46,499 bases of DNA from an uncultured Alteromonadales bacterium (GCA_937864365.1 CALMJT010000229.1:1-46499), one strand, 5' to 3'; positions 16,923 to 26,799 are shown, counted from the stretch's first letter. Notes: generated by a model from the letters alone, not told the origin. Numbers and translations are program-made.

Positions 16923-18826
16923 TACTGAAGCTTTTGCTCGATCCATCGATTGAGTGTCTCGCCAATTTCATCAGGATAACTTTCTTGCAAATAATGCAAA
17001 CCTGGCCCGAGGAACACAGACTCTAAATTAGGGAGAGTATTTATAATCATTGAACTGTCTTGAAAATTCCCTTCGGCATTAACAACGCCGGGCTCTGCGT
17101 AAAAATATAATTTAGGCACGGAGCTGTTCCTCAAAAAAGACGCATAACCATCTATGAGATCAATACTCTGATTACTGGTTTCACGGGCAGGAACCTCTCT
17201 AACCCACGTGTAACTTTGACGAACGTTTTCTACGTTATGTAAAAACGGCTCTCTGTATATCAATTTATCAGCCTCGGATAAACTGGGCTCTGTAACAAAT
17301 AGGAATTCTTCAATAAAAAAATTAGTTTCAAGAACAAAACTTTCTTGTTCTGGCCTTCGCAGATCAACCAAGATCTCTGGCAAGTCTGATTCTTTTTCGT
17401 AAGGCCTTACGGGTGCTTCAAAAAAAGAAATACCTTTTATTTTATCTTGATGCTGCGAAGCGTAGGTAAAGCCTAAAAGCCCACCCCAATCTTGAATCAA
17501 GAAAATAATATTATCGAGGTCTAAGACCTCAATAAACTCATCCAGCGAGGCATAGTGTTCTGCATAGGTTTGGCCATAACCAAAATCCGACAAACCGTGG
17601 TTAAGTAAATCGGGCACAATGACCCGATTATTATTGGAAAGATGTGGAATAATGTTTCTGTATAAATACGATGACGTAGGATTACCGTGCAACATGACGA
17701 CGGTATTTTCGCCCCTACCTTCGTCTAAATAGTGCATAAAACGTCCCTGTACAGGGACGTAATTAGACTTATAGGGATAGCCCGCAAAGGCAATTTGATC
17801 TGCCATTAGATTGTAGACCGACAAATCATTAGCGACTCGCAAGCGACCAGAATAACCTCCTGCACGAACAAGCGCTCGGGTTTGTTTCAGATTTTCTCGA
17901 CCATCAACAAACAAAGAAATGTTCGACAAAACCAGATCGTTAATCTGTGCGGCTTGTGCAATTTCGGCAATACGCTGTGGCGTAGTATGAAAACCACTGG
18001 GCGTGTTATCCACTACCGACGCGTCGTAAATTAATAAGTCAGAATTAATCGCCAAATCAATAATATTGTTAGTTCGGCCAGTTAAATCACCACTGTAGGT
18101 AAATTTATGACCTTTGTATTCGATACTGTAAGCAAGTGACGGCGCAGTAAAGTGATTTACACCAACGGCTTTTATCAGTAAACCGCCTTCGTTATACACA
18201 ATCTGCGGCGCTAAATCTAAACTCGCATCAATATCAGTTACATCAAAGACAAAATCGCCAGACGCTACAATGTCTTCGAATAATTCGGCTGCGTAACGCT
18301 CCGCACCAACAAAACGATCGAAATTTCCTTCGATATATTCACTGGTTGTTGGAAATAGCGGAATATCAGTACCGGCAACTAGGGCATTGTTGCTACCTGG
18401 GCCAAATATCTTTAAAGGAATACTACGAGGAGCAACGCCCGGATTAACGCCCGGCGAGTGTTCAAAATAGATGGTTCTAATCATGGCTGCAAGATTAGCC
18501 GTATGATCGATATGCAAATGACTTAATAGCACAATATCCAAGTCACGAATATCGACGCCACTCTCAGCTAATCGCTGATAGCTACCGCCACCGGCGTCCA
18601 ACATTATTTTAGGCTTACCGTCAATAAACACTAAAATACTTGCTTGAGCACGCCCGCCCGACGTTGCTCTTGCGACGCCGCCACCAGAACCCAACACCAT
18701 TATCGAAAATTCACCTTCAACCTTGTCAACGGCGAGCTTTCCTTTTGCAGAACTTACTACTGAAAACGCCGAAAAAACCGTAAACGCAATTATCACTATA
18801 AAATTATTTTTCATTTTATGTAACAT
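16922..18826 (-). CDS. Exported fusion: metallo-beta-lactamase fold + haloalkane dehalogenase
   Basis: 634 aa with an N-terminal signal peptide (hydrophobic 8-26, cleavage near SSA). Residues about 38-340 are an MBL-fold hydrolase with HLHIDH (103-108), His225 and Asp247, but the last metal-ligand histidine is replaced by Asn302 (LVLSNIS, where the neighbour has LLLTHFT). Residues about 355-634 are an alpha/beta hydrolase with a full haloalkane-dehalogenase set: HGNP (Asn382), nucleophile Asp446 followed by Trp447, acid Glu470 and base His611. This resembles the DhaA/Renilla-luciferase branch. A gap of 12 bases joins it to the upstream MBL gene. The stop codon is formed at the edge of a repeat element. 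MBL activity is doubtful; the dehalogenase half looks intact. Confidence 0.88.
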   Translation of the reverse strand: MLHKMKNNFIVIIAFTVFSAFSVVSSAKGKLAVDKVEGEFSIMVLGSGGGVARATSGGRAQASILVFIDGKPKIMLDAGGGSYQRLAESGVDIRDLDIVLLSHLHIDHTANLAAMIRTIYFEHSPGVNPGVAPRSIPLKIFGPGSNNALVAGTDIPLFPTTSEYIEGNFDRFVGAERYAAELFEDIVASGDFVFDVTDIDASLDLAPQIVYNEGGLLIKAVGVNHFTAPSLAYSIEYKGHKFTYSGDLTGRTNNIIDLAINSDLLIYDASVVDNTPSGFHTTPQRIAEIAQAAQINDLVLSNISLFVDGRENLKQTRALVRAGGYSGRLRVANDLSVYNLMADQIAFAGYPYKSNYVPVQGRFMHYLDEGRGENTVVMLHGNPTSSYLYRNIIPHLSNNNRVIVPDLLNHGLSDFGYGQTYAEHYASLDEFIEVLDLDNIIFLIQDWGGLLGFTYASQHQDKIKGISFFEAPVRPYEKESDLPEILVDLRRPEQESFVLETNFFIEEFLFVTEPSLSEADKLIYREPFLHNVENVRQSYTWVREVPARETSNQSIDLIDGYASFLRNSSVPKLYFYAEPGVVNAEGNFQDSSMIINTLPNLESVFLGPGLHYLQESYPDEIGETLNRWIEQKLQ

Positions 18827-18838
18827 AATGTCTCTCCC

Positions 18839-19876
18839 TTAAAGCCCCGAATTATTAGGCTTAGAAAGCGCTTGTAAGTTAACGAGTAGTAAATCTCTCG
18901 CAATACGAATTGGTCCAACATAACCCGCGTCTCTGATCAGCCGCTTCATCTGTGTTTGCTGCTGTACGCCTTCAGAGCCAATGGTGAAATGGGTTAGCAA
19001 TAAATTGTTAGCGTTTGCCATTGCTGAAATCTCACCAATTCGACCGGGTGTGGTATGAAAAGGATTGGCTTGATTATTAGGAACAGAGGCGTCGTAAATT
19101 AATAAATCGGAATCTTGGGCAAGAGTAGCTAAGTTGTTGGTAATACTCTGTAAATCACCGCTGTAGGTGAGTTTTTTGCCGTTATATTCCACACTGTAAG
19201 CCAATGACGGCGCAGAAGTATGAATAACACCAATTGCAGAGATTTTTAATCCGTCTTGATCGTAGATAACACGCTCTGGCAGGGAAATATCTGCATCGAC
19301 TTCAACTGCGTTATAAGAAAAATCTCCGGAATTTAGCACGGCATTAATTTCATGCACATGTCTATCTAAACCCGTTTCACGATCCCATTGCGAATCTAGG
19401 TATTCACCAATAGTTGGAAATAAAGGTACATTCGTATCACCAACTACTTCGTCATTACTTGAAGGCCCATAAACGGTTATAGGAATTTCACGCGGAATTC
19501 CCGGTGTCACCGGTTCCGAATTTTCAAAATACAAACTCTGTACGATCGGCGTTAAATCACCAGTATGGTCAGCGTGTAAATGCGTCAACAATACCAGTTC
19601 CAAATCTTTTAAATTAATTCCAGCTTCAGCAATTCTTTGATACGAACCAGCACCAGCATCCATAAGAATTTTGGGTTCACCATCTATAAAAATAATATAT
19701 GAAGCCTGCGCTCTTCCGCTTGCATCAGGTCTGGCCACAGCTGCACCAGAGCCCAATACCAAAACAGAAAAGTCCCCATAATTATTTCTATTGTTAGAAA
19801 AGTCGTTTACTTGAGCATTAACAATAGAACTCAGAAACGCGGCAGTGACGCCTAGGACTAACTTTGGCATTTTCAT
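18839..19876 (-). CDS. Exported metallo-beta-lactamase-fold hydrolase
   Basis: 345 aa with signal peptide (residues 1-21, cleavage VNA-Q). A complete set of zinc ligands is visible: His99, His101, Asp103, His104 (HLHADH), His219, Asp241 and His296 (LLLTHF). This is the RNase Z / arylsulfatase / lactonase-like branch of the superfamily, so hydrolysis of an ester, sulfate ester or lactone outside the cytoplasm is plausible. It is homologous over its whole length to the N-terminal half of the next gene. AGGAG precedes the ATG. It is the second gene of a three-gene operon whose products all carry signal peptides. Confidence 0.9.
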   Translation of the reverse strand: MKMPKLVLGVTAAFLSSIVNAQVNDFSNNRNNYGDFSVLVLGSGAAVARPDASGRAQASYIIFIDGEPKILMDAGAGSYQRIAEAGINLKDLELVLLTHLHADHTGDLTPIVQSLYFENSEPVTPGIPREIPITVYGPSSNDEVVGDTNVPLFPTIGEYLDSQWDRETGLDRHVHEINAVLNSGDFSYNAVEVDADISLPERVIYDQDGLKISAIGVIHTSAPSLAYSVEYNGKKLTYSGDLQSITNNLATLAQDSDLLIYDASVPNNQANPFHTTPGRIGEISAMANANNLLLTHFTIGSEGVQQQTQMKRLIRDAGYVGPIRIARDLLLVNLQALSKPNNSGL

Positions 19877-19891
19877 AAATCGTGCTCCTAA

Positions 19892-21073
19892 TTAGTTGGT
19901 TTTTGATTTGGTGATAAAATTAGGGGCAAAATCAAATGTGCCATCAGATAGAGTATTAAATAAAACGTGAATATCTACACCCGGTCCGAATCGAGTAAAA
20001 CACGCACCCCAGTTTTGTAAATCTGAGTGATAAACAACCGACAAGCCGACGATTCGTTTGCCAAATACATCGGTAGCAGGATCTGGAAATGGGTTTTCGA
20101 CTTTAAAAGTGACGTCAGCATTACCACGCGAATCGGCCATAATAACGTTAGGCGTTGCAACCGGGTCGATTGGACGACGAGTCTCGGCTAACAAGCGAGG
20201 ACGAACTGCCCAGGTTGTGTAAATGCTATTTGGAAGAAGGTTGCGTAATTTATAATTAAAATTTGCCGCGGTATAAGCGCCCTGCTCTTTATCCCAGTCG
20301 GTAAGAGAAACGGTTAAACGGCCACGCGCTTTAATCCATTCACCCAATGTAATTGGCGTTGATCGACGATCACTATCGAGTGCATCTTCGCCGGGGCAAG
20401 CAACGCTAATATCGTCGCTACAGCCAGTTGCCGTTTGCGGATCTTCCGGCGCCCAAGTGTCGGCGTTATAACGGACGTTATCACCTTGAAAACCGTGTAC
20501 CGGAGTTTCATGCAAAGGGTATTGAGGACGATAAAAATTACTAGCAAGTTGTGATAGTGTCGGAGCAATTTCTGGACAGACAACACCATCGGTATTTAAG
20601 TTATGAGCGCTATCGCCTAAACCGGGAATTCTCGGCGCGCCAGATGGCGTGTCCCAGGGCCCAAAAGATTGCGTGAATAACACCATATCTAAATCACTGC
20701 TGCCTTCCGATAAATCCAACTCTCTTACAACGGTATATTCTGCGCTGAAAGGATCATTAAGAACCAACACGCCATTTTCGTCTTGTGGTGGAATACTGTT
20801 TTTAGAAATTAGTTGATTTTGGCTCGGGATTACTTCAACCACACCTTCTGCATTTTTTCTAAGTGATTGACCTAGCAAAATAAAATCACCATTTTCATCG
20901 GCAACTTCTGCCGGTGGCCATATGGCGCCTTGGGTTGATAATGGTAAATCGATGCTGATGGTATTTCCGTTATTTGGTCTGTTTAAATCCACACTCTCTT
21001 GAGCCAATACTACAGTGCTTAAGGCCAATGACAATAATGAAACTTTAAACGCAGCAAGTCGAACTGTGTTCAT
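19892..21073 (-). CDS. Exported protein of unknown family, paralogue of the 279-aa cytoplasmic protein
   Basis: 393 aa. The signal peptide is residues 1-24 (cleavage VLA-Q). It shares at least six blocks in order with the protein at 14213-15052, including the PPAEVADENGDF motif near the N-terminus and RFGPGVDIHVLF near the C-terminus. It has about 100 extra residues, including a cysteine-bearing loop (GCSDDISVACPG) likely to form a disulfide. No catalytic motif is recognised; composition suggests a beta-rich fold. It is the first gene of the exported three-gene operon with GGAG before the ATG, 15 bases before the MBL gene. The pairing with a cytoplasmic paralogue suggests binding or processing of the same compound; this is inference. 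Confidence 0.8.
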   Translation of the reverse strand: MNTVRLAAFKVSLLSLALSTVVLAQESVDLNRPNNGNTISIDLPLSTQGAIWPPAEVADENGDFILLGQSLRKNAEGVVEVIPSQNQLISKNSIPPQDENGVLVLNDPFSAEYTVVRELDLSEGSSDLDMVLFTQSFGPWDTPSGAPRIPGLGDSAHNLNTDGVVCPEIAPTLSQLASNFYRPQYPLHETPVHGFQGDNVRYNADTWAPEDPQTATGCSDDISVACPGEDALDSDRRSTPITLGEWIKARGRLTVSLTDWDKEQGAYTAANFNYKLRNLLPNSIYTTWAVRPRLLAETRRPIDPVATPNVIMADSRGNADVTFKVENPFPDPATDVFGKRIVGLSVVYHSDLQNWGACFTRFGPGVDIHVLFNTLSDGTFDFAPNFITKSKTN

Positions 21074-22360
21074 TTTCTTCTCCTTTATTTATTTTTCAGC
21101 AAGAAAAAATCAGAATATTTCCTAAACGCAAACAATCCATTTACGACATCGGAACTAAGAAATTAATTTAATGGGCAACCTAAAAAATATCGCAAAGATT
21201 TTTAAGGCAAAAAAATCCTACTACGCTAGACCATCAAAATATTCACCAAATTAAACGAATTAATTTTCCGACACTGAAAAACGCAAGAATAAATGAGAAA
21301 AGAAAAAACCAACTCCAATCGAATTAGCTTTAATTAAAGACAGTCATAGAATAATTTAAAAAAACGCAGACATTTGAAGAAGTTTTTATAAATCAACTGT
21401 CATGATGCCCAACTCCAGTGATAAAAGTCACAAAAACAGTTCTTAAATATACAAATCACATGGACATATCGATACTTTTGAATAATCACGTTAAATAAGG
21501 TGACTAATTTTGAGCAAAAACAGTCAAAAAAATCAGTGATCGTTAATTAAAATTATCAGCGCGATTTAAAAACAAAAAATACGGTTTGATTTAAAGCATC
21601 AATTCAATTCCAAAAATATTGGCAAACCCAAAAGAATCAAACTTGCGGAAATAACTCCCCACAATTATAATTGCGCTCAAGATCACAAAAGATATAAACC
21701 ACCTAAAAAAATTAATCTTCGTCATAAAAAGTGGAATTTTTCTTTGGGCCATTTTCACAAACACCCTGTTATTAAATTTATAACACCACTATAAAAAACA
21801 AAAAAATTTATAAATAACTTTAAAAAAATAAAAATCTATTTTTCAAAAATAATTCCAACAACAACACAGCAAACAGTTACAAACCTAGCACCAGCATTAT
21901 TGAAATAAAAAAAATTCCACTTAGAACTTTAAATCCTCACTTTAAAATACTGCTTTATTTTTTAAATAAACCATTCAAGTAAATTCAATATTGCAAAAAC
22001 ACAAATAAACTTGCTCAGCAAGAGAAATCATTCAACAAAACCGCCTGCGAAAAACCTTCAAAAAAATTCGAAGAATAGTTCCCACGATATAGAAGCGAAA
22101 ATTAATGCTTTTATTTTGTAAAAATCAAAACAAAAGAAATTAGAAATTCTGGTTAGATCAAAGTCGTTTACAACACCAAAATGTATCGCCAACGAGAAAG
22201 ATTGAGAGCAATCAAAATGAGAAAGTAATTAGAAGTCGCACTTATCGGTTTCTGCCCTTTGATTAAATCACAGAAGAATCAATCACAGGTTACGGCTATA
22301 CAGATTCAAAAAATCCGTAGCATCAAATATTTTTTTGTTTAATGTTGATGAATCATGAAT
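21074..22360. other. Long AT-rich non-coding region upstream of the exported operon
   Basis: About 1.3 kb with no credible ORF on either strand, the longest gene-free stretch in the window. It holds a 13-base inverted repeat, AAGTGGAATTTTT (21729-21741) and AAAAATTCCACTT (21910-21922), 168 bases apart. The rest is A/T-rich DNA, likely including the promoter of the exported operon. No tRNA or small-RNA signature is recognised. Confidence 0.5.
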
Positions 22361-22510
22361 AGGAATCTCCAATTAACCTAGAGCTTCCAGTGGCACAAGG
22401 ACCTACTGCTAAATTCAAGAGCGGTAAAAGATTGAAATTGCGAAAAATTGGAAATTGCCCTGTTAACTTCTTTCCTCTGATTAAATCAGCAATGAGTTAA
22501 TCAGAGGTTC
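22361..22510. repeat. Interspersed palindromic element, copy 5 (diverged full length)
   Basis: Starts GGAATCTCCAATTAACC and ends AATGAGTTAATCAGAGGTTCC, with interior GATTGAAATTG and AATTGGAAATTG blocks, in reverse orientation. The right half also forms a hairpin CCTCTGATTAAATC...GAGTTAATCAGAGG. Flanks are AATA and CATA. It lies 25 bases past the end of the esterase gene. Confidence 0.75.
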
Positions 22511-22535
22511 CCATAGAATGACGCAATTTACCTAT

Positions 22536-23306
22536 TTAATCGTTTAGAAAGGTTGCGGTTAAACGTGCAACCATATTGGGTTTTTCGGCGTGCAACCAAT
22601 GCCCAGTTCCTGTAACAACTTTTAAATCTGCATTAGGGAATCGTTTTGCTACTTCAGATCGATGCTCGGGCAGCAAATAATCTGAGTGCTCACCTTTTAA
22701 AAATAAAATGGGATTTAGATATTGCATGTCCGAGCGATTTGCACCAATGATGTGTGAATAATTAACTTGTAATGCTTTAACATTTGCTCGCCAAGCAAAA
22801 TGGCCCGATTCTGTTTTGTATAAATTCTTTAATATAAAACTGCGTACCGGTGGCTCTTTAATAAAGTTAGCGAGTACATCGTCAACATCCTTTCGAGCAA
22901 TCACAGAATCTATATCGACAGCATTTAAGCCGGCAAAAATGTGTTCATGGCGCGGCACTACGTAATCTACTGGCGCAATATCACCAACAACCACTTTTTT
23001 GGCTCGCTCCGGTGCGCTAAGCGCTAACTCCATCATGGCTTTACCACCAAGTGAGTGCCCAAACAAATAAGCGCTGTCTATATTCTGGCTATCAAGAAAT
23101 TCAACAATATCACCGGCCATATCGGCAAGTGTCATTTGGTCACTGTGTGGTGAGCGACCATGGTTGCGCAAATCGATGCTGTAAACGCTAAAAGAGTCGC
23201 TCAGTAACTTAGCAATGCCCGCAAGGTTTTCCAACGAACCAAACAAACCATGAACCATCACAAGTGGTTCGCCAACATCACTAAACTGTTTAAAATTTAA
23301 TTCCAT
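22536..23306 (-). CDS. ybfF: YbfF-type alpha/beta-hydrolase esterase
   Basis: 256 aa, one alpha/beta-hydrolase domain. Motifs are the oxyanion VHGLFGSLEN, the SIDLRNHGRSPHS turn typical of YbfF, the nucleophile elbow GHSLGG (Ser85) and the catalytic His236 in TGTGHWLHAEKP. YbfF hydrolyses short-chain acyl esters, including acyl-CoA esters, in the cytoplasm. It is a single gene. The gene lies between a repeat element downstream and the DUF1820 gene upstream, in the same direction with a gap of 189 bases. Confidence 0.88.
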   Translation of the reverse strand: MELNFKQFSDVGEPLVMVHGLFGSLENLAGIAKLLSDSFSVYSIDLRNHGRSPHSDQMTLADMAGDIVEFLDSQNIDSAYLFGHSLGGKAMMELALSAPERAKKVVVGDIAPVDYVVPRHEHIFAGLNAVDIDSVIARKDVDDVLANFIKEPPVRSFILKNLYKTESGHFAWRANVKALQVNYSHIIGANRSDMQYLNPILFLKGEHSDYLLPEHRSEVAKRFPNADLKVVTGTGHWLHAEKPNMVARLTATFLND

Positions 23307-23495
23307 GATTATTTTCGATTCTGTGCCGATGAGTGTACAAACAATGGATTGAGACTAACCATTGTTGTTGATGTTAATCGCTGAGATAACGATAGACATT
23401 AACCGTTTGGGCGAATGATACCAAACAGATGTTGCCTTGTGGTTTTAGATGTTCACAAGGCAGTACGGCAAAGGTAAGAAAGGAGCTTAGGGTGA

Positions 23496-23828
23496 CTAGA
23501 GGTCGGTTTTAGGATTTTGATTAGGGAACTGCAAAGTAGCGATTTTATCGTTGGATTTAACTTCGCTGATTTTACTGGTACCGGTCTTTTCAACTTCATC
23601 AATGCGAATAATCGCCTGCATAGGAATGTATGAGCGTTTTACGTCATTGAATTCTGACTTTAGCTTCTCTTCCGATGGATCTACAACCAATTGCGAGCGT
23701 TCGCCAAAAACGAACTCTTCGACTTCGATAAACCCGTACATTTCACTTTGGTAGATAGCTTTAGCAAAAATCTCATAAACCTGAGAGCGGTTGTAAAATA
23801 TAACTTTGTAAACAGGTGTATTACTCAT
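23496..23828 (-). CDS. DUF1820 family protein
   Basis: 110 aa. The sequence YKVIFYNRSQVYEIFAKAIYQSEMYGFIEVEEFVFGE followed by PMQAIIRIDEVEKTGTSKI is the DUF1820 pattern of gammaproteobacteria. The domain is a small beta-rich protein of unknown function. In pseudomonads and relatives it is typically found divergent from miaB, as here. The family is well conserved, which supports a housekeeping role, but none has been shown. Confidence 0.85.
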   Translation of the reverse strand: MSNTPVYKVIFYNRSQVYEIFAKAIYQSEMYGFIEVEEFVFGERSQLVVDPSEEKLKSEFNDVKRSYIPMQAIIRIDEVEKTGTSKISEVKSNDKIATLQFPNQNPKTDL

Positions 23829-24060
23829 TGATCAATCCGAAAAAGTACATGCCAAGACTGCGGCGGACGAGAATAGCACATATGGGTTGGGATTCGCTCA
23901 AAATCAAGGCACCAGCCTTAAAATCTCTAAAGAAGGTCATCTTAGGTCTCATTCGATACCCACTCCCAAAGAAAAGCTTACCTGCACTGGTGGATGAATG
24001 GCGGTACGTTTATAATCCCGCCTCTTTTGTCACATGGTCACAAATTAACCGGAATTAATC

Positions 24061-25476
24061 ATGTCTGAGCAGGAAACTTCATCAACCACGGCAACCGCTG
24101 TCGTTATCGAACCCAGCGCAACACCAGCGGCCAAAAAGCTGTTTATTCAAACTCATGGCTGCCAGATGAATGAGTACGACTCAAACCGTATTCGAGACCT
24201 GCTTGGCGAGTCTCACCAGTTAATTGCCACTGACAACCCCGAAGATGCCGATGTTTTGCTGGTCAACACCTGCTCGATTCGTGAAAAGGCACAAGAAAAG
24301 CTGTTTCACCAACTTGGCCGTTGGAAACACCTCAAAGCCAACAAGCCGGATTTGGTGATTGGCGTTGGTGGTTGCGTTGCCAGCCAAGAAGGTGAAGCCA
24401 TCGCCCAGCGCGCACCGTTTGTTGACCTTATTTTTGGTCCACAAACCTTACATCGCTTGCCAGAAATGCTTGAAACTCCGCGCGATAACGGCGCTGTGGT
24501 TGTGGATATTAGCTTTCCCGAGATTGAAAAATTCGATCGTCTGCCGCAACCAGAAGCCGATGGCGTTTCTGCGTTTGTATCTATCATGGAAGGCTGTTCA
24601 AAATACTGTACGTTCTGCGTAGTGCCTTACACCCGTGGTGAAGAAGTCAGTCGCCCGGCAGCGGATGTTATGAAAGAGGTGGAACATTTGGCAAACCAAG
24701 GTGTTCGCGAAGTGAATCTACTTGGCCAAAACGTTAACGCCTACCGAGGCGCCGATATCGACGGTGATGTCGTTGATTTAGCAGAACTTATCCACAGAGT
24801 TGCCGCTGTGCCCGGTATCGATCGCATTCGCTACACCACATCGCACCCGGTTGAGTTTTCTGAAGCGCTAATCGACGCTTACAACACGGTTCCAGAATTG
24901 GTCAGCCATATTCACTTGCCGGTTCAAAGTGGTTCAGACCGTATTCTTATGGCTATGAAACGCGGCCATACCTGTTTGGAGTACAAATCCAAGCTGCGCA
25001 AGCTCAAGAAAATTCGCCCAGAAATCAGCTTTTCGTCGGACTTTATCGTTGGCTTCCCCGGTGAAACCGAAGACGATTTTGAGCAAACCATGAAGCTGAT
25101 CAAAGACATGCATTTTGATACGTCTTTTAGCTTTATCTACAGCCAGCGTCCGGGAACACCCGCCGCCGATCTCGCTGATGACACCCCAGAAGAAATCAAA
25201 AAAGCACGTTTACAACGCTTACAGCAGCAGTTGCTTAGCCAAGCGCAAATTATCAGCCGTCAAATGGTTGGTAACACCGAGCGCGTATTGGTAACCGGAT
25301 ATAGTAAGAAAGATCCAGGTCAGCTATCCGGTCGTACCGAAAACAACCGAGTTGTAAACTTCCGCTGCGATAATCCTGCGCTAATCGGCAAATTTGCAGA
25401 CATATTAATAGAAGAAGCACTGCCGAACTCATTACGTGGCACACTGCTAACCAGCGAATTAGAAGACGACTTCTAG
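24061..25476 (+). CDS. miaB: tRNA-2-methylthio-N6-dimethylallyladenosine synthase MiaB
   Basis: 471 aa. It is a radical-SAM methylthiotransferase that adds the 2-methylthio group to i6A37 of tRNAs reading U-starting codons. The N-terminal UPF0004 domain has Cys34, Cys71 and Cys105 for the auxiliary iron-sulfur cluster. The radical-SAM motif CSKYCTFC gives Cys179, Cys183 and Cys186. The C-terminal TRAM domain ends [11 protein letters not shown]. It carries a 25-residue Ala/Thr-rich N-terminal extension before [20 protein letters not shown] box at 24011-24016 is a possible -10. It heads the miaB-ybeZ-ybeY-corC-lnt cluster. Confidence 0.98.
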   Translation: MSEQETSSTTATAVVIEPSATPAAKKLFIQTHGCQMNEYDSNRIRDLLGESHQLIATDNPEDADVLLVNTCSIREKAQEKLFHQLGRWKHLKANKPDLVIGVGGCVASQEGEAIAQRAPFVDLIFGPQTLHRLPEMLETPRDNGAVVVDISFPEIEKFDRLPQPEADGVSAFVSIMEGCSKYCTFCVVPYTRGEEVSRPAADVMKEVEHLANQGVREVNLLGQNVNAYRGADIDGDVVDLAELIHRVAAVPGIDRIRYTTSHPVEFSEALIDAYNTVPELVSHIHLPVQSGSDRILMAMKRGHTCLEYKSKLRKLKKIRPEISFSSDFIVGFPGETEDDFEQTMKLIKDMHFDTSFSFIYSQRPGTPAADLADDTPEEIKKARLQRLQQQLLSQAQIISRQMVGNTERVLVTGYSKKDPGQLSGRTENNRVVNFRCDNPALIGKFADILIEEALPNSLRGTLLTSELEDDF

Positions 25477-25491
25477 AGTTAAACCGCTCAG

Positions 25492-25514
25492 TGACTGATT
25501 TTTTTTCTCGGTCA
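25492..25514 (+). terminator. Hairpin after miaB
   Basis: TGACTGA and TCGGTCA arms around a T-rich loop 15 bases after the miaB stop codon. The T run is in the loop rather than after the stem, so this is a weak terminator candidate. Confidence 0.3.
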
Positions 25515-25546
25515 TTTAGGCTTGCCAGATGATAAAAGACTATCTA

Positions 25547-25607
25547 AAGCTCTGATTAACCCATTGTTGGTTTAACCAGAGGACCGAAATCGAAAATGCG
25601 ATTTTGC
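25547..25607. repeat. Interspersed palindromic element, copy 6 (truncated)
   Basis: Left part only: AGCTCTGATTAACCC...GGTTTAACCAGAGGACCGAAATCGAAAATGCGATT. Terminal hairpin and the first interior block are recognisable; the right half is missing. It lies between miaB and ybeZ. Confidence 0.65.
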
Positions 25608-25610
25608 TAT

Positions 25611-25656
25611 CAAAAAGACCGGAGTGATTAACAGGCTTCTCTCCTCAGTCTTTTTG
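25611..25656 (+). terminator. Hairpin just before ybeZ (attenuator or terminator)
   Basis: A nine-base perfect stem CAAAAAGAC (25611-25619) / GTCTTTTTG (25648-25656), with an inner GGAG/CTCC pair. It ends ten bases before the first possible ybeZ start, so it could separate miaB transcription from the ybeZ operon or hide the leader. Confidence 0.4.
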
Positions 25657-25665
25657 GTTTAGTCT

Positions 25666-26799
25666 TTGCCAAGATTTTTCAACCGTAAAGGACGGTTTCA
25701 AGAAACATTGAATAACAATACAACAACTACAGAAAGCGCTAACGACAAGACTCCAAATGAAGCAACCGCACCCGAGGTGCAATCTCATTCGGAACCTGTT
25801 CAAACTCTACAATTGGTTTTAGAGCCTGCCGACGCGAAACGCTTGGCAAGTCTTTGCGGTCAGCTCAACCAGCACATTCAACAAATCGAGCAACGTCTCG
25901 ACGTCAGCATTAACAATCGCGGCAACGAGTTTTCAATTACCGGCACGTCCGTTATGGCCGAGAGCGCTTGCGCTTTGATTGCCTCTTTGTACGAAAGCAC
26001 CGCCGACACTGGCGAACTGACCCCTGAAGAAGTGCACCTAGCGCTTCAACAGTCGAGCATAGAAGCCCTTGCCAGAAAGGCAGATCCGCAAACCGAAGGC
26101 GCCGCCGACGGTCAGGTGATTATCAAAACCAAAAAAGGTACGGTAAAACCGCGCGGAAAAAACCAACAACGCTATGTTCGCTCGGTACAAACCAACGACA
26201 TCAATTTTGGTATTGGCCCTGCCGGTACGGGTAAAACCTATTTGGCCGTCGCCTGCGCCGTTGAAGCACTGTTGCAAGACTCCATTGAACGCATTTTACT
26301 GGTGCGCCCTGCTGTAGAAGCGGGCGAAAAATTGGGCTTTTTGCCCGGTGACCTGTCGCAAAAAGTCGATCCGTACTTACGTCCTTTGTACGACGCTCTC
26401 TACGAAATGCTGGGTTTTGAAACCGTTGGCAAACTCATTGAGCGCAATGTTATTGAGGTTGCACCACTGGCTTACATGCGCGGCAGAACACTGAACAGTG
26501 CCTTCGTAATTTTGGACGAAAGCCAAAACACCACGCGCGAACAAATGAAAATGTTCCTAACGCGCATTGGTTTTGGCACTACCGCGGTCATCAACGGCGA
26601 CCCCAGTCAAATCGACTTACCACGCGGCCAAGCGTCTGGCTTAAAGCACGCCATCGAAGTACTCGACGGTGTTGACGGTATAAGTTTTACCTATTTTGGT
26701 TCCAAAGACGTGGTTCGCCATCCGTTGGTACAGCGCATTGTCGAAGCCTACGACAAAGCCGAGCAGAAAAAAGCCGAGCCGAACAACGAGTCAGAATGA
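25666..26799 (+). CDS. ybeZ: PhoH-like ATPase YbeZ
   Basis: 377 aa as read from a TTG at 25666. The conserved part begins near residue 50 ([20 protein letters not shown]). It has a KH-like N-terminal region followed by the PhoH ATPase domain, with Walker A GPAGTGKT (184-191) and Walker B VILDESQ (Asp284-Glu285). YbeZ partners the YbeY endoribonuclease in ribosome and RNA maturation. The start is uncertain: neither the TTG at 25666 nor the TTG at 25708 has a good ribosome site. It overlaps ybeY by four bases (ATGA), the usual coupling in this operon. Confidence 0.95.
   Translation: MPRFFNRKGRFQETLNNNTTTTESANDKTPNEATAPEVQSHSEPVQTLQLVLEPADAKRLASLCGQLNQHIQQIEQRLDVSINNRGNEFSITGTSVMAESACALIASLYESTADTGELTPEEVHLALQQSSIEALARKADPQTEGAADGQVIIKTKKGTVKPRGKNQQRYVRSVQTNDINFGIGPAGTGKTYLAVACAVEALLQDSIERILLVRPAVEAGEKLGFLPGDLSQKVDPYLRPLYDALYEMLGFETVGKLIERNVIEVAPLAYMRGRTLNSAFVILDESQNTTREQMKMFLTRIGFGTTAVINGDPSQIDLPRGQASGLKHAIEVLDGVDGISFTYFGSKDVVRHPLVQRIVEAYDKAEQKKAEPNNESE

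Noticed and set aside
23816-24058. 80-codon plus-strand ORF before miaB
   Set aside because: It overlaps the promoter-leader region of miaB and the divergent DUF1820 start; codon use and composition are not protein-like.
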